Positions 45,298 to 53,509 of a stretch of 64,000 nt of DNA are shown here, one piece after another. Positions within the stretch are counted from its first letter, which is position 1, and each line of letters begins with the position of its first letter. Location: NCBI RefSeq assembly GCF_016798245.1, contig NZ_JAEUZA010000002.1:62001-126000 (forward strand), read 5' to 3'. Under the pieces are notes generated by a model. The model did no database searches and had not been told where the DNA came from. It saw only the letters and a list, made by a program, of their open reading frames with translations. The position numbers were made by a program, and so were the translations under genes. Source of the DNA: Alkalicoccobacillus gibsonii (GTDB lineage Bacteria; Bacillota; Bacilli; Bacillales; Bacillaceae_D).

Positions 45298-46539
45298 GTG
45301 AATAGTTTGTTTATAAACAAGAATTTCTCCCTCATGTGGTTCTATAACTTTACCTCTATTTTAAATGGACGATTTCGGGAGTTAGTCATCCCTCTAATTG
45401 TTCTAGGATTTACTCAGTCCCCTTTCATTACAGCTCTTGTTGCACTTTCCCAGCAGGTAGGGGCTATTTTTTTCTCCATTCCAATTGGTACTTGGCTTGA
45501 AGCTAAGAACAAAGTTTTGTGTGCCTCTGTAAGTAACTTTTTCTATGGTATCTGTTTATTTCTGTTGGCCTATATTTTCAGCTTCGATGTACTGAATTCC
45601 TTACTGAGTGCGGTGATTTTATTTATCATGGGTCTGTTAGCTTTAATCAGTCGCACAGCTTTTGCTGCCATGATCCCAGAAATGTCAGGAAGAGAAAATC
45701 TTTTAAGAGCACATACGAGTCTTGAAGGTGCCGATGCAATTTGTACAATTATTGGCCCTATATTAGGTGGAATCCTATTGAGTCAGATAGGTGCCAGCCC
45801 AACTTTAGTTCTTTGTGGGGGATTATCGATCTCAGGAATGATGATCCTCTCTCTGATAAAAAGAGTGAATAACGTCCAGCCAACTCATGAGAAAAGAAGA
45901 GTGAATCTACACACGTTTACTAGGGAGTCAGTCGTAGGCTTGACCATCCTTTTGGCAAACCCCACTCAAAGAATGGTCTCATTTAGCCACTGTGTTTTAA
46001 GTTTTGCAACAGTATTTATTCCGCTAACGGTTATTTTTCATGCAGATACACTCTTACAGTTTTCAGCAGGTGAAATTGGAATCATTTTAAGCTGTGCAGG
46101 CATTGGAAATTTAATAGGTGTTATGATTATGAATTGGTTTAGAACGATGAACTGGCTTACACTCCTATGCTCGTTACTCGCCACGTCCTCACTTGGAGTT
46201 TTATTGATCTGTGTAAGTGAAAATATATATATCTTATCAACCGGGATGATCTTCTTTGATGGTGCATTATCAATGGCTTTTGTCGCTCAAATTTCAGTAC
46301 ATCAAGGGATCACCCCAGATGAATATATAACTAGAGTTAGAAGCGCTACCTTTGTGACTGGTGGGTTGTTTGCAATGATGGGGACATTTCTAGCTGGCCT
46401 GATTCCCGAGCTTCTCTCATCCTATGTATCTTTATTTATTGGCTTTCTAAGTTTATTATTACCGGCAATTTTCCTAATCAGGTGGCACAAATACAGCTCA
46501 AGATTTGGGGACATTAAACCGATCTCAATTAAGACATAA
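45298..46539 (+). CDS. MFS transporter, MFS_3/EntS-like
   Basis: This 413-residue permease has about 12 helices and belongs to the major facilitator group that includes enterobactin exporters and macrolide efflux proteins. It shows NKNFSLMWFYNFTSILNGRFRELVIPLIVL at the N-terminus, the GTWLEAKNKV loop between helices 2 and 3, and SRTAFAAMIPEMSGRENLLRAHTSLEGADAICTIIGPILGGILL. It may export a drug or metabolite; the substrate is not visible. Start choice is uncertain: GTG at 45298, or TTG at 45307, which has AGGTGA at a better spacing. Confidence 0.88.
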   Translation: MNSLFINKNFSLMWFYNFTSILNGRFRELVIPLIVLGFTQSPFITALVALSQQVGAIFFSIPIGTWLEAKNKVLCASVSNFFYGICLFLLAYIFSFDVLNSLLSAVILFIMGLLALISRTAFAAMIPEMSGRENLLRAHTSLEGADAICTIIGPILGGILLSQIGASPTLVLCGGLSISGMMILSLIKRVNNVQPTHEKRRVNLHTFTRESVVGLTILLANPTQRMVSFSHCVLSFATVFIPLTVIFHADTLLQFSAGEIGIILSCAGIGNLIGVMIMNWFRTMNWLTLLCSLLATSSLGVLLICVSENIYILSTGMIFFDGALSMAFVAQISVHQGITPDEYITRVRSATFVTGGLFAMMGTFLAGLIPELLSSYVSLFIGFLSLLLPAIFLIRWHKYSSRFGDIKPISIKT

Positions 46540-46570
46540 AAAGGCTGCCTCGTATGTGAGACAGCCTTTC
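46540..46570. terminator. Bidirectional intrinsic terminator
   Basis: AAAGGCTGCCTC and GAGACAGCCTTT form a stem with one mismatch between two converging genes, with A and T runs on the two sides. Confidence 0.88.
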
Positions 46571-46572
46571 TC

Positions 46573-47367
46573 TTATTTATCCATCACAAATCCTGTTTTC
46601 GATGTTTGTTCGTCACTTAACCAACCAGATTCAGTTAACCCGTCTAACCAGCTTTCTTCTATTTGATCAGCTTGCTCTTTTTCGGCAACTTTTGTTGAGA
46701 TTTCGGCGATTGTGTCTCCTTTGTATGTCCAGATTTCAAGGTCCGCGTCCACCCCTAGATATTCGCCTTCAAAGGTTTCGGCAAGGGCAGGTCCGTATGG
46801 AATGGTCTGGCTAAGTGTGTCCTGATACCAGTCTTCTTGATCCCATGTGCGATATTTCTTGGGAGCTTCTTCTTTAAAGAGCTTAATAGCATAATCTACG
46901 TCAATTGAATCAAATGTTAGCTTTTTGTTTTGTTTAAAGGTTTCTTTTCGGCTAATAGAGAACGTATCGATACCTTCTTTGCGGTCATTTTCAAATTTGT
47001 AGTTAGACATGTCGTTGTGGAACCCTTTTGCTGTTGCTTCTGCAATTGCGTCTTTTACAGTAACACCAGGGAAGACTTTCTTATACGTAATATTTGTCTT
47101 TTTATCACTCGCGTAGATTCTGAGGCGGTGTATGTAGCCCTGATCTCGGAATTGTTGGTCCGGAGTATCAAAGTAATAGACTTTAACATCTTCGTCATGT
47201 GTAGCATTAAACGTTTGAACAACGTCTTCTTGATTGGAGAATGAGTCCAGATCTAGGTTTAATTTCACTTCATACCCTGGTTCAATGGGGCTTTCTGCTT
47301 GCGCGGGATGGGCGAAACTTGTAAAGAATGCAAGGGTTAATGCGCCTACGAAACTCACTTTTTTCAT
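46573..47367 (-). CDS. Secreted CYTH-like protein
   Basis: The product has 264 residues with a cleavable signal peptide (MKKVSFVGALTLAFFTSFAHPAQA, cut before ESPI). The mature part looks like a CYTH/triphosphate-tunnel fold: YEVKLNLDLDS carries an ExK motif at the first strand, and YYFDTPDQQFRDQGYIHRLRIYASDKKTNITYKK matches the YFDTxxxxLxxxGxxLRIR strand pair. A late YLGVDADLEIWTYKGDTIAEISTKV strand follows. CYTH proteins act on triphosphates, polyphosphates or phosphorylated metabolites with Mg2+ or Mn2+; a secreted form is unusual. The gene overlaps the hydrolase gene by 4 nt and is last in the operon. The assignment is from pattern only. Confidence 0.7.
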   Translation of the reverse strand: MKKVSFVGALTLAFFTSFAHPAQAESPIEPGYEVKLNLDLDSFSNQEDVVQTFNATHDEDVKVYYFDTPDQQFRDQGYIHRLRIYASDKKTNITYKKVFPGVTVKDAIAEATAKGFHNDMSNYKFENDRKEGIDTFSISRKETFKQNKKLTFDSIDVDYAIKLFKEEAPKKYRTWDQEDWYQDTLSQTIPYGPALAETFEGEYLGVDADLEIWTYKGDTIAEISTKVAEKEQADQIEESWLDGLTESGWLSDEQTSKTGFVMDK

Positions 47368-48440
47368 AACATGATTCCTCCATTTGTCTGGTTTTTTAAG
47401 ATGATTTCCAAGTCCTGCTCTTTACTATGAAAAAATGTGATCTGTGTCGCCTTTATATAGGAGAGAATTCTTGAAAGGTCCTCTCGATCTGGGTGCGATT
47501 TATAAAAGGGAGAAGATTGATCAAGATAGATGCCCGTCTGAATGTTAGTCATTTCAAAAGGTGCTTGTTTCGTCAAATAGATTCCAGGCTGCTTAGTTTC
47601 TGTTGCGAGCTGCAATCGGTCGCTTTGAAGCATGTCCGTAAACTCGTGCATTCGCTCTTTGCGCATTTGATCGGAGTGCTGCAGATAGGCACGAAGGTGT
47701 TCGTTTAGCGTTAGGTCTATAAAGAACATTTGATCAGGTAGCGCGTGATAGAGTGAAAACAAAAGGTCACATGCTTTGCCAGAGAGATTAACCGGGACGT
47801 GGTACGGCTTGAGTGGATCTGAAAGTGCGTCCATGATATTGCGGATACTTTTCTTATAAGGCATGGTATGGGCAGCATGACCGCTATCAATTAATGCGTG
47901 ATCATAGAAACGAAGGGCTGGTCGATCTGTAACTAACAAAGGTGCATCAAGCGCCATATCACCGGAATAAAAGAATGTCTCCTCATTTACTCGAAAGCTA
48001 TACCAGATACTGCCTAACATATGTCCGCTATAGCCCCAGGTTACGTGTAAATTCTTCGTTAAGGAAACCTCCATGCCTCGTGTTTGTTTAGGAAATGCAC
48101 GAAACTGGAGGTTAGTAAGGGGAGCATCCGGGTTCTTTTGCTGCGACAAGGAGATAATATGGGGAAACTGAGCAAGGCTTGCCTCTGACATCCATACCTC
48201 TCCATGGAATCCTTTTTCCGCTAGTAACGGTAGTGCTCCGATATGATCGTTATGAACATGCGAGATGAAAACAGCTTGCAGTGACTGAGCGATCTCCTCA
48301 GTTATCGGCGGGTACACTTCGGGTGTTCCGTTTCGGACGCCGCAGTCTAGCATGATGCGTGTGTTGGTTGTTTGGTTGGTAAGTAGAAAGCAATTTCGAC
48401 CGTATTCTTTTACGCCTCCAAGGGTGGTGAGATTCATCAT
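47364..48440 (-). CDS. Metallo-beta-lactamase-fold hydrolase
   Basis: This 358-residue cytoplasmic enzyme has the MBL fold with the metal motif ISHVHNDHIGALPLL (HxHxDH), an aspartate-containing strand FFYSGDMALDAPLL, GYSGHMLGSIWYSF as the third-ligand region and DSGHAAH further on. The arrangement is closest to the RNase J/CPSF or phosphodiesterase branches, not to antibiotic lactamases. It lacks an obvious beta-CASP Mg-binding end. I place the start at the ATG (48440) overlapping the permease stop codon (ATGATGA), since upstream codons run into that gene. Sharing an operon with an importer suggests it processes the imported compound, perhaps a phosphodiester. Confidence 0.8.
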   Translation of the reverse strand: MMNLTTLGGVKEYGRNCFLLTNQTTNTRIMLDCGVRNGTPEVYPPITEEIAQSLQAVFISHVHNDHIGALPLLAEKGFHGEVWMSEASLAQFPHIISLSQQKNPDAPLTNLQFRAFPKQTRGMEVSLTKNLHVTWGYSGHMLGSIWYSFRVNEETFFYSGDMALDAPLLVTDRPALRFYDHALIDSGHAAHTMPYKKSIRNIMDALSDPLKPYHVPVNLSGKACDLLFSLYHALPDQMFFIDLTLNEHLRAYLQHSDQMRKERMHEFTDMLQSDRLQLATETKQPGIYLTKQAPFEMTNIQTGIYLDQSSPFYKSHPDREDLSRILSYIKATQITFFHSKEQDLEIILKNQTNGGIML

Positions 48441-50092
48441 GTTTTTGTTCTCATGGCCTTTCGTTGAAGCGACTCTACTACGAAGATACAAAGGATGGTC
48501 AGAAGAACAGTCACTACAGCCATGGCCATTCCTTTAGAGACGTCTCCTTGTTCAAATTGGCTATAGATAAATGTTGCACTTGTTTCAACTGAAGGCGGAA
48601 GAATAAGTAAGGAACCAACCAGTTCACGCATCGATATAATAAAGGTCATCACCCATCCTGCGAGAATACCTTGCCCTAGAAGCGGTAACCAGACTCGAAT
48701 GAGGACAAGCCACTCGTTGTGGGCAAAGACTGCATTTGATTGATGGATAGATGAATGAAGCTGTGATAAGGCAGACTTCGTATATTGCACAGAATACGGC
48801 AGAAAGAGCACAATGTACGTGACAATCGGCATCCAGGTTGTGTTGTAGATGGTCGATGGAAACCATGGGGTGTTCCAAAATAAAATGAGACCTACTACAA
48901 AGACGATGCCGGGAACGATATTTGACAGGATGCTTGTAAAATCTAGCACCTGCTGTGATTTCTTTTGCCCTTCACGAATAATAAGTGCGGCACAAAATCC
49001 AATTACGGCTGCAACGGTAGCAGCGATAAAGGCAAAATTAATACTATTCATCAATGCTTTAAAGCTCGAGGATCCAATGGTAAATAGGTCCGCATAATGT
49101 GTGAACGTCAGATTGCTTAAGCTTAGCCCGTCTCCGCGAATCGTTAATAATGAGGTCGCAATGATTGAAAAATAAGGGATTCCAATGGAAAGTGCGAGAA
49201 TGAGAATAACATAGCCACTTGAGAGTATTCGAACAAGACCTGTGTCTTTTGGCTTGGATCCACTGCCTGATTTCCCTGAGTGGATTCCGAACGAATACTT
49301 TCGACTAATCACATTTTGAAGATACCAAATGACCATACAAACACTTAATAGAATAAGTGATAGGCTGGTAGCCGCTGAGATATTAATCGGCCAGCGAGAT
49401 AGATAGGCATGAATATCTGTTGTAAGCACGTCGTAGCCGATTCGTTTACCAAATGTAGCTGGTGTGCCGAACTCTCCTAACGTCTTAATAAAAACAAGGA
49501 GGCTAGCCATGACGTAGCTTGAAATGAGTAGAGGCATGACCACACGAATCCAGTTCCAGACAGGATTACGTCCATAGATTAAGGTTGCATCTAGGAAGGA
49601 TCCGTTCATTCTGAGAAGAGCATTTTTTAACATCAGATACAGAAATGGATAGAGATGCATACTCATTACAAAGACCATTCCTGAAACATTAAAAAAGGTA
49701 AATGGAAATTTGCCGCCAAATAGTTGCTCATAGTAACCATTGTTCTGCATAAATAAGATCCATCCCATAGACCCGATATAAGGTGGGGTCATAAACGGAA
49801 TCACAAATACTAGATCAAGCCAGTTGTGACGCGCGAGGGATGTTTTTGTACGAATAATAGCAAGTGGTAAGGCGATCAACGTTGTTGCTGCAATAACGTA
49901 CACCCCAAGCAACAAGGAATTCTGCATCGTTTGAAGAATTTGATTGGAAGATAGCACATATTGCATAGATTCAAATGATAGAGAACCCTCATCTACAAAG
50001 GTGTAGATGAGGACTGAAAACAAAGGTGCTACCGCTAGCAAGCTAACAATGATCAATAGAATCGTATAAGGCGCGTGTTTTTGTATAATCAC
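48437..50092 (-). CDS. ABC transporter permease, FbpB-like, two-domain
   Basis: This 551-residue membrane protein has about 12 helices in two homologous halves, each with a BPD_transp_1 domain and an EAA loop (ATLIYGRNPVWNWIRVVMPLLISS in the first half, AVFAHNEWLVLIRVWLPLLGQGI in the second). Such fused permeases are typical of Fe3+, 2-aminoethylphosphonate and hexose-phosphate importers (FbpB, AfuB). The start is GTG at 50092 with GGAGG upstream. The order in the operon is ATPase, receptor, permease, hydrolase, secreted protein. It overlaps the hydrolase gene at its stop. Confidence 0.92.
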   Translation of the reverse strand: MIIQKHAPYTILLIIVSLLAVAPLFSVLIYTFVDEGSLSFESMQYVLSSNQILQTMQNSLLLGVYVIAATTLIALPLAIIRTKTSLARHNWLDLVFVIPFMTPPYIGSMGWILFMQNNGYYEQLFGGKFPFTFFNVSGMVFVMSMHLYPFLYLMLKNALLRMNGSFLDATLIYGRNPVWNWIRVVMPLLISSYVMASLLVFIKTLGEFGTPATFGKRIGYDVLTTDIHAYLSRWPINISAATSLSLILLSVCMVIWYLQNVISRKYSFGIHSGKSGSGSKPKDTGLVRILSSGYVILILALSIGIPYFSIIATSLLTIRGDGLSLSNLTFTHYADLFTIGSSSFKALMNSINFAFIAATVAAVIGFCAALIIREGQKKSQQVLDFTSILSNIVPGIVFVVGLILFWNTPWFPSTIYNTTWMPIVTYIVLFLPYSVQYTKSALSQLHSSIHQSNAVFAHNEWLVLIRVWLPLLGQGILAGWVMTFIISMRELVGSLLILPPSVETSATFIYSQFEQGDVSKGMAMAVVTVLLTILCIFVVESLQRKAMRTKT

Positions 50093-50122
50093 GTGGATAC
50101 CTCCAATATGCGTCGTACCGAA

Positions 50123-51163
50123 TTACTCCATAGATAGGAAGGTATTCAGCGTTTCAACTTGCTTGTCTTCAATTCCTTCAAAATCAAATGGCAGGGTAGG
50201 AATATCAGCTAAAGGTGCGCGATTGCTTAATTCGATATCCGCATTTCCTGGCAGGATGTATGCATCGGCAACAAGCTCCTGAGCCTCGTCAGATAAAAGG
50301 AAGTCCATGTAGGCTTTCGCACCTTCTAGATTTTTAGAATCAGCTATGATACCAGCTGCACGTGGGCTGATGACTGTACCACTTTCAGGATAATAAATGT
50401 CAACCGGTTCGCCACTGTCCTTCGCTTTGTACGTCATGTAGTCTACAGCTGCAACAACTACGTCTTTATCTCCGGTAATCACAGCATCAAGAGATTCCTT
50501 ATTTGCTCCAGCAACAAGAAGACCATTATCCTTCCAGCTTTGAATAACATCCCAGCCTTTTTCATCGCTATCCGTTAATCCATACAAAAAGTCTACAGCA
50601 GAGCCAGACGAGGTTGGGTCTGGCATTGTTACGCGGCCTTCCCACTCAGCTTCACCAAATGCTTCCCAATCCGCATCAAGGGATTCAACTTGGTTTGTGT
50701 TGTAGGCAACACCTAGAGCCGAGGCACTGTAGCCGTAATAGTAATGATCAGAATCATTCCAATCTGGATTCATACTATCTGCATTCTCAGGCTCGTAGGG
50801 TTGAAGCTTCTCCTCAGATTTCAGTCCTTCCATTGAAGGAATGGATGCTAGAACAACAACATCAGCAATCGGGTTATTCGATTCTGCTTCAAGACGAGAA
50901 AGAATCTTCCCTGTCGTGCTTTGGAACATTTCAACCTTTAAGCCTGTTTTTTCTTCAAAGGCAGCTTGAATGTTCTCAGCTAATCCTTCAGGACCTGCAG
51001 AGTAAACCGTTAATGTATCACTTGTTGAATCAGCTTCTGCTGAAGCTGTTTCTGTATTTGTATTCTCTGTCTTTTCTGTCGCCTCCGCATTATCTCCACA
51101 AGCTCCAAGTAGGAAAAGTGATGCTGACACCCCTGCAATAGTTAATAGGTTACGTTTTTTCAT
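50123..51163 (-). CDS. ABC transporter substrate-binding lipoprotein, AfuA/FbpA-like
   Basis: This 346-residue receptor has a lipoprotein signal ending LGAC (Cys22) and an acidic Thr/Glu linker. The binding domain belongs to the iron/phosphonate/sugar-phosphate SBP group: DTLTVYSAGPEGLAENIQAAFEEKTGLKVEMFQSTTGKILSRLEAE, VVVLASIPSMEGL, YYGYSASALGVAYNTN, VTMPDPTSSGSAVDFLYGL and AVITGDKDVVVAAVDYMTYK. No tyrosine cluster typical of Fe3+ binding is evident, and TSSGSA resembles oxyanion-binding loops. I therefore favour a phosphonate or phosphate ester as ligand. That is inference, supported by the downstream hydrolase and CYTH-like genes. Confidence 0.9.
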   Translation of the reverse strand: MKKRNLLTIAGVSASLFLLGACGDNAEATEKTENTNTETASAEADSTSDTLTVYSAGPEGLAENIQAAFEEKTGLKVEMFQSTTGKILSRLEAESNNPIADVVVLASIPSMEGLKSEEKLQPYEPENADSMNPDWNDSDHYYYGYSASALGVAYNTNQVESLDADWEAFGEAEWEGRVTMPDPTSSGSAVDFLYGLTDSDEKGWDVIQSWKDNGLLVAGANKESLDAVITGDKDVVVAAVDYMTYKAKDSGEPVDIYYPESGTVISPRAAGIIADSKNLEGAKAYMDFLLSDEAQELVADAYILPGNADIELSNRAPLADIPTLPFDFEGIEDKQVETLNTFLSME

Positions 51164-51167
51164 ATCA

Positions 51168-52136
51168 TTATGCCTCCCGTTTCATTAGTGAATGGATAGA
51201 TTGTTCGTCAATATAAAGTGTGATCGCAGAACCTTCTTCATGAGGTTTATGATCATAAACCTTCCAAAGCTGTTCATGCGTATTTACAAAAATGACATAG
51301 CGGTCGCCCTCGTACATGCTTTTTGCCACAATACCCGATCTTAAAATGGTGTGCTTTCGAGGGTGTAGAGAAATATTCTCTGGGCGAATCATTTGATCTT
51401 CTCCTTCTAACCAGTTAGTCTTCCCAATGAAATTTGCTACATAGGAATTAGCTGGCGTGTGATAGATCTCTTCTGGAGAACCGGTTTGGACAACTGAACC
51501 AGCGTCCATCACGATCATCGAATCGGACATCGCCATTGCTTCTGATTGATCATGTGTAACAAAAATCCCTTGAGACCCGATGGACTGAAGGATTGTTAAA
51601 ATTTCCTCCCGCATTTCATCACGTAGGACCGCATCAAGGGCACTTAATGCTTCATCAAACAAAATCAATTTTGGCTGAATGGCAATGGCTCGCGCGAGGG
51701 CCACACGTTGTTGCTGACCACCAGACAGATCACCGGGCAACATGTTCGCTTTTGCTTCAAGCTTCACCCGACTCAGTGCCTCACGTGCCAGAGTCAGCCG
51801 CTCTCGTTTAGATACCTTGCCACGAAGGCCAAATGCGATGTTATCAAGCACATTCATGTGTGGCCACAATCCAAAGTCCTGAAAGACCATAGCGATCTCT
51901 CGTTTATTTGGCTTAACGTTGATCTTCTTTGTTTTAGAGAAGATTGTACGCTCATCAAACGTTAAGTCGCCCGCAGTTGGTTCAGTCAGGCCAGCCAACA
52001 TTTTAAGTAAGGTTGTCTTTCCGCAACCTGATTGACCGAGGATGGTGACAAAGCTGTCTTTAATTGTGAGATCAATCGGTTTGACTGCTTGTACGGAGCC
52101 AAAGCGTTTCTCGATCCCATTCAAACGAATGATCAT
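51168..52136 (-). CDS. ABC transporter ATP-binding protein, FbpC/PotA type
   Basis: This 322-residue ATPase shows Walker A GQSGCGKTT, Q-loop FQDFGLWPHMNV, signature [15 protein letters not shown], Walker B LILFDEALSALDAVLRDEM and switch histidine FVTHDQSEAMAMSD. The Walker B segment has EALSALD where most have EPLSALD, a tolerated change. A C-terminal TOBE-like regulatory domain (MIRPENISLHP...) follows. It is the first gene of the five-gene operon and is divergent from a LysR gene across a spacer with ATTGTTAACAAT. Confidence 0.94.
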   Translation of the reverse strand: MIIRLNGIEKRFGSVQAVKPIDLTIKDSFVTILGQSGCGKTTLLKMLAGLTEPTAGDLTFDERTIFSKTKKINVKPNKREIAMVFQDFGLWPHMNVLDNIAFGLRGKVSKRERLTLAREALSRVKLEAKANMLPGDLSGGQQQRVALARAIAIQPKLILFDEALSALDAVLRDEMREEILTILQSIGSQGIFVTHDQSEAMAMSDSMIVMDAGSVVQTGSPEEIYHTPANSYVANFIGKTNWLEGEDQMIRPENISLHPRKHTILRSGIVAKSMYEGDRYVIFVNTHEQLWKVYDHKPHEEGSAITLYIDEQSIHSLMKREA

Positions 52137-52203
52137 GTGACCCTCTCCTCATTTTTCTCTTCGTCTATAGTTTAGGGACAAAATATTTAGAAAGGATTAA
52201 CGC

Positions 52204-52215
52204 ATTGTTAACAAT
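52204..52215. promoter_or_regulatory. Palindrome ATTGTTAACAAT, LysR operator candidate
   Basis: A perfect 12-bp palindrome with flanking GTTAA/TTAAC copies lies between the ABC operon and the divergent LysR gene. LysR regulators bind such sites to control both directions. Confidence 0.6.
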
Positions 52216-52283
52216 CCGTTAAAACGATTCTGATAAACTCAACACATCGTTAGAATATATCTAAAATACTGTAGGAGGATCTA

Positions 52284-53183
52284 GTGAATATTCAAAAGCT
52301 GCACGTCTTTCTCTCATTAGTTGAAACGAAGAAAATGACACAAACCGCAAGACTACTAGGACTATCTACTCCAACGGTCTCGTTTCACATCAAATCATTA
52401 GAAGAAGAATACGGAGTCAAACTCTTTCGAACCAATGCCGGCGGCTACAAACTAACAGATGTCGGTGAAATGCTTTATCATTACGCACAGCAGTTGCGTC
52501 AGGTAAATCAGGCGATGGAGAAAAGTGTGGAGGATTATAAGCAGGGGGGACATGGTTCAATTATGCTTGGTGCAAGTGGTGTACCAGCACAAATCTATAT
52601 GCCTAAGCTGATTCATCAATTGGCAGAACGTTATCCTAAAATCAAAGTATCACTCGATGTACAAACAGCACCAGAAATTGAAAAAAAGCTCCTATTACAG
52701 GAGCTTGATTGTGGCTTAGTCATGGAAACAGGCAAAAAAGAACCAGAGCTACACTATGAATCCATCGCAAATGACAGGATTGTGCTCGCATTCAGCACAT
52801 CCCATCCTTTTTCTAGCATTAGAGCCTTTGAGAAGGTTGATATGAGGGGCCAGATTCTACTCGTCCATCGACTCTCAAGTTCCACAGGTCATTTCTCTGA
52901 AACGTGGCTCAGAGAACAGAATTTAGAGATGGAAATGATCCAGCTTGATTCTGTTTCAACGATTAGTCGCATGCTTTCTTATGGTAAGTCGGTTGCTCTC
53001 ATTTCTAAGAAGTTAATTGAAAAGGAAGACCACCTAGCCTATATCGAATTTGAAAATCCAGAGCTTGAGAGGCAGATTTATTTTGTGTATCATCGCAATC
53101 TATGGATGGGCGCTCCATTTATGCATTTTCAGGAGCTAGTAGGCGAGATAAAAGAAGTGGGTGAGCAACGAATAGCGAATTAG
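52284..53183 (+). CDS. LysR family transcriptional regulator
   Basis: This 299-residue regulator has the winged helix MNIQKLHVFLSLVETKKMTQTARLLGLSTPTVSFHIKSLEEEYGVKLFRTNAGGYKLTDVGEML and an effector domain starting GSIMLGASGVPAQIYMPKLIHQLAERYPKIKVSL. The start is GTG at 52284, with AGGAGGATCTA upstream. It is divergent from the ABC-hydrolase-CYTH operon, its probable target. The effector is unknown. A strong terminator follows. Confidence 0.93.
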   Translation: MNIQKLHVFLSLVETKKMTQTARLLGLSTPTVSFHIKSLEEEYGVKLFRTNAGGYKLTDVGEMLYHYAQQLRQVNQAMEKSVEDYKQGGHGSIMLGASGVPAQIYMPKLIHQLAERYPKIKVSLDVQTAPEIEKKLLLQELDCGLVMETGKKEPELHYESIANDRIVLAFSTSHPFSSIRAFEKVDMRGQILLVHRLSSSTGHFSETWLREQNLEMEMIQLDSVSTISRMLSYGKSVALISKKLIEKEDHLAYIEFENPELERQIYFVYHRNLWMGAPFMHFQELVGEIKEVGEQRIAN

Positions 53184-53212
53184 ACCATACATTGAACAAA
53201 AACAATTGCAGA

Positions 53213-53264
53213 GAGCTTTCCTAGAAAAAGGGCGGTAAGTAGCTTTTTATAGGAAGGCTTTTTT
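53213..53264 (+). terminator. Intrinsic terminator of the LysR gene
   Basis: AGCTTTCCTA-AAAAAG and CTTTTT-TAGGAAGGCT form a long stem followed by six T. Confidence 0.85.
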
Positions 53265-53416
53265 GTGTCTTTAAGCTATTTGTTTTCTGGTGGACCCAAG
53301 GGGGATTCTCCTCTTTTTTAACATCTATCAACCTATAAAATCTCCATTCCAACCACCTTTTTACAGAAGGTGGCGGTTACATAAAAAAGATTGATTCGGC
53401 AGCCGTAGCATCTATG
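53265..53416. other. Spacer upstream of the chemoreceptor gene
   Basis: This stretch separates the LysR terminator from the chemoreceptor promoter. It holds a GGTGGACCC/GGGGGATTC segment and a short CCACCTTTTTACAGAAGGTGG hairpin near 53358-53378. I find no gene, and it does not match the c-di-GMP riboswitch consensus I know. Confidence 0.5.
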
Positions 53417-53443
53417 TAAAGTGAGTAAAATTCATCCGATAGA
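53417..53443 (+). promoter_or_regulatory. Sigma-D-type (motility) promoter
   Basis: TAAA (53417-53420), exactly 15 nt, then CCGATAGA (53436-53443) matches the Bacillus sigma-D pattern TAAA-N15-CCGATAT closely. It lies about 67 nt before a chemoreceptor start codon, the class of gene sigma-D usually drives. Confidence 0.75.
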
Positions 53444-53509
53444 TGAAGTAATACATGTTTGTCTCACGAGGACATGTGTCGATGAAACTTTAGAAATGGG
53501 GAAGACCAC

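Noticed and set aside
53265-53509. Possible c-di-GMP riboswitch before the chemoreceptor
   Set aside because: The hallmark GEMM segments that I know are absent; only a small hairpin is seen, and the sigma-D-like promoter lies downstream of it.
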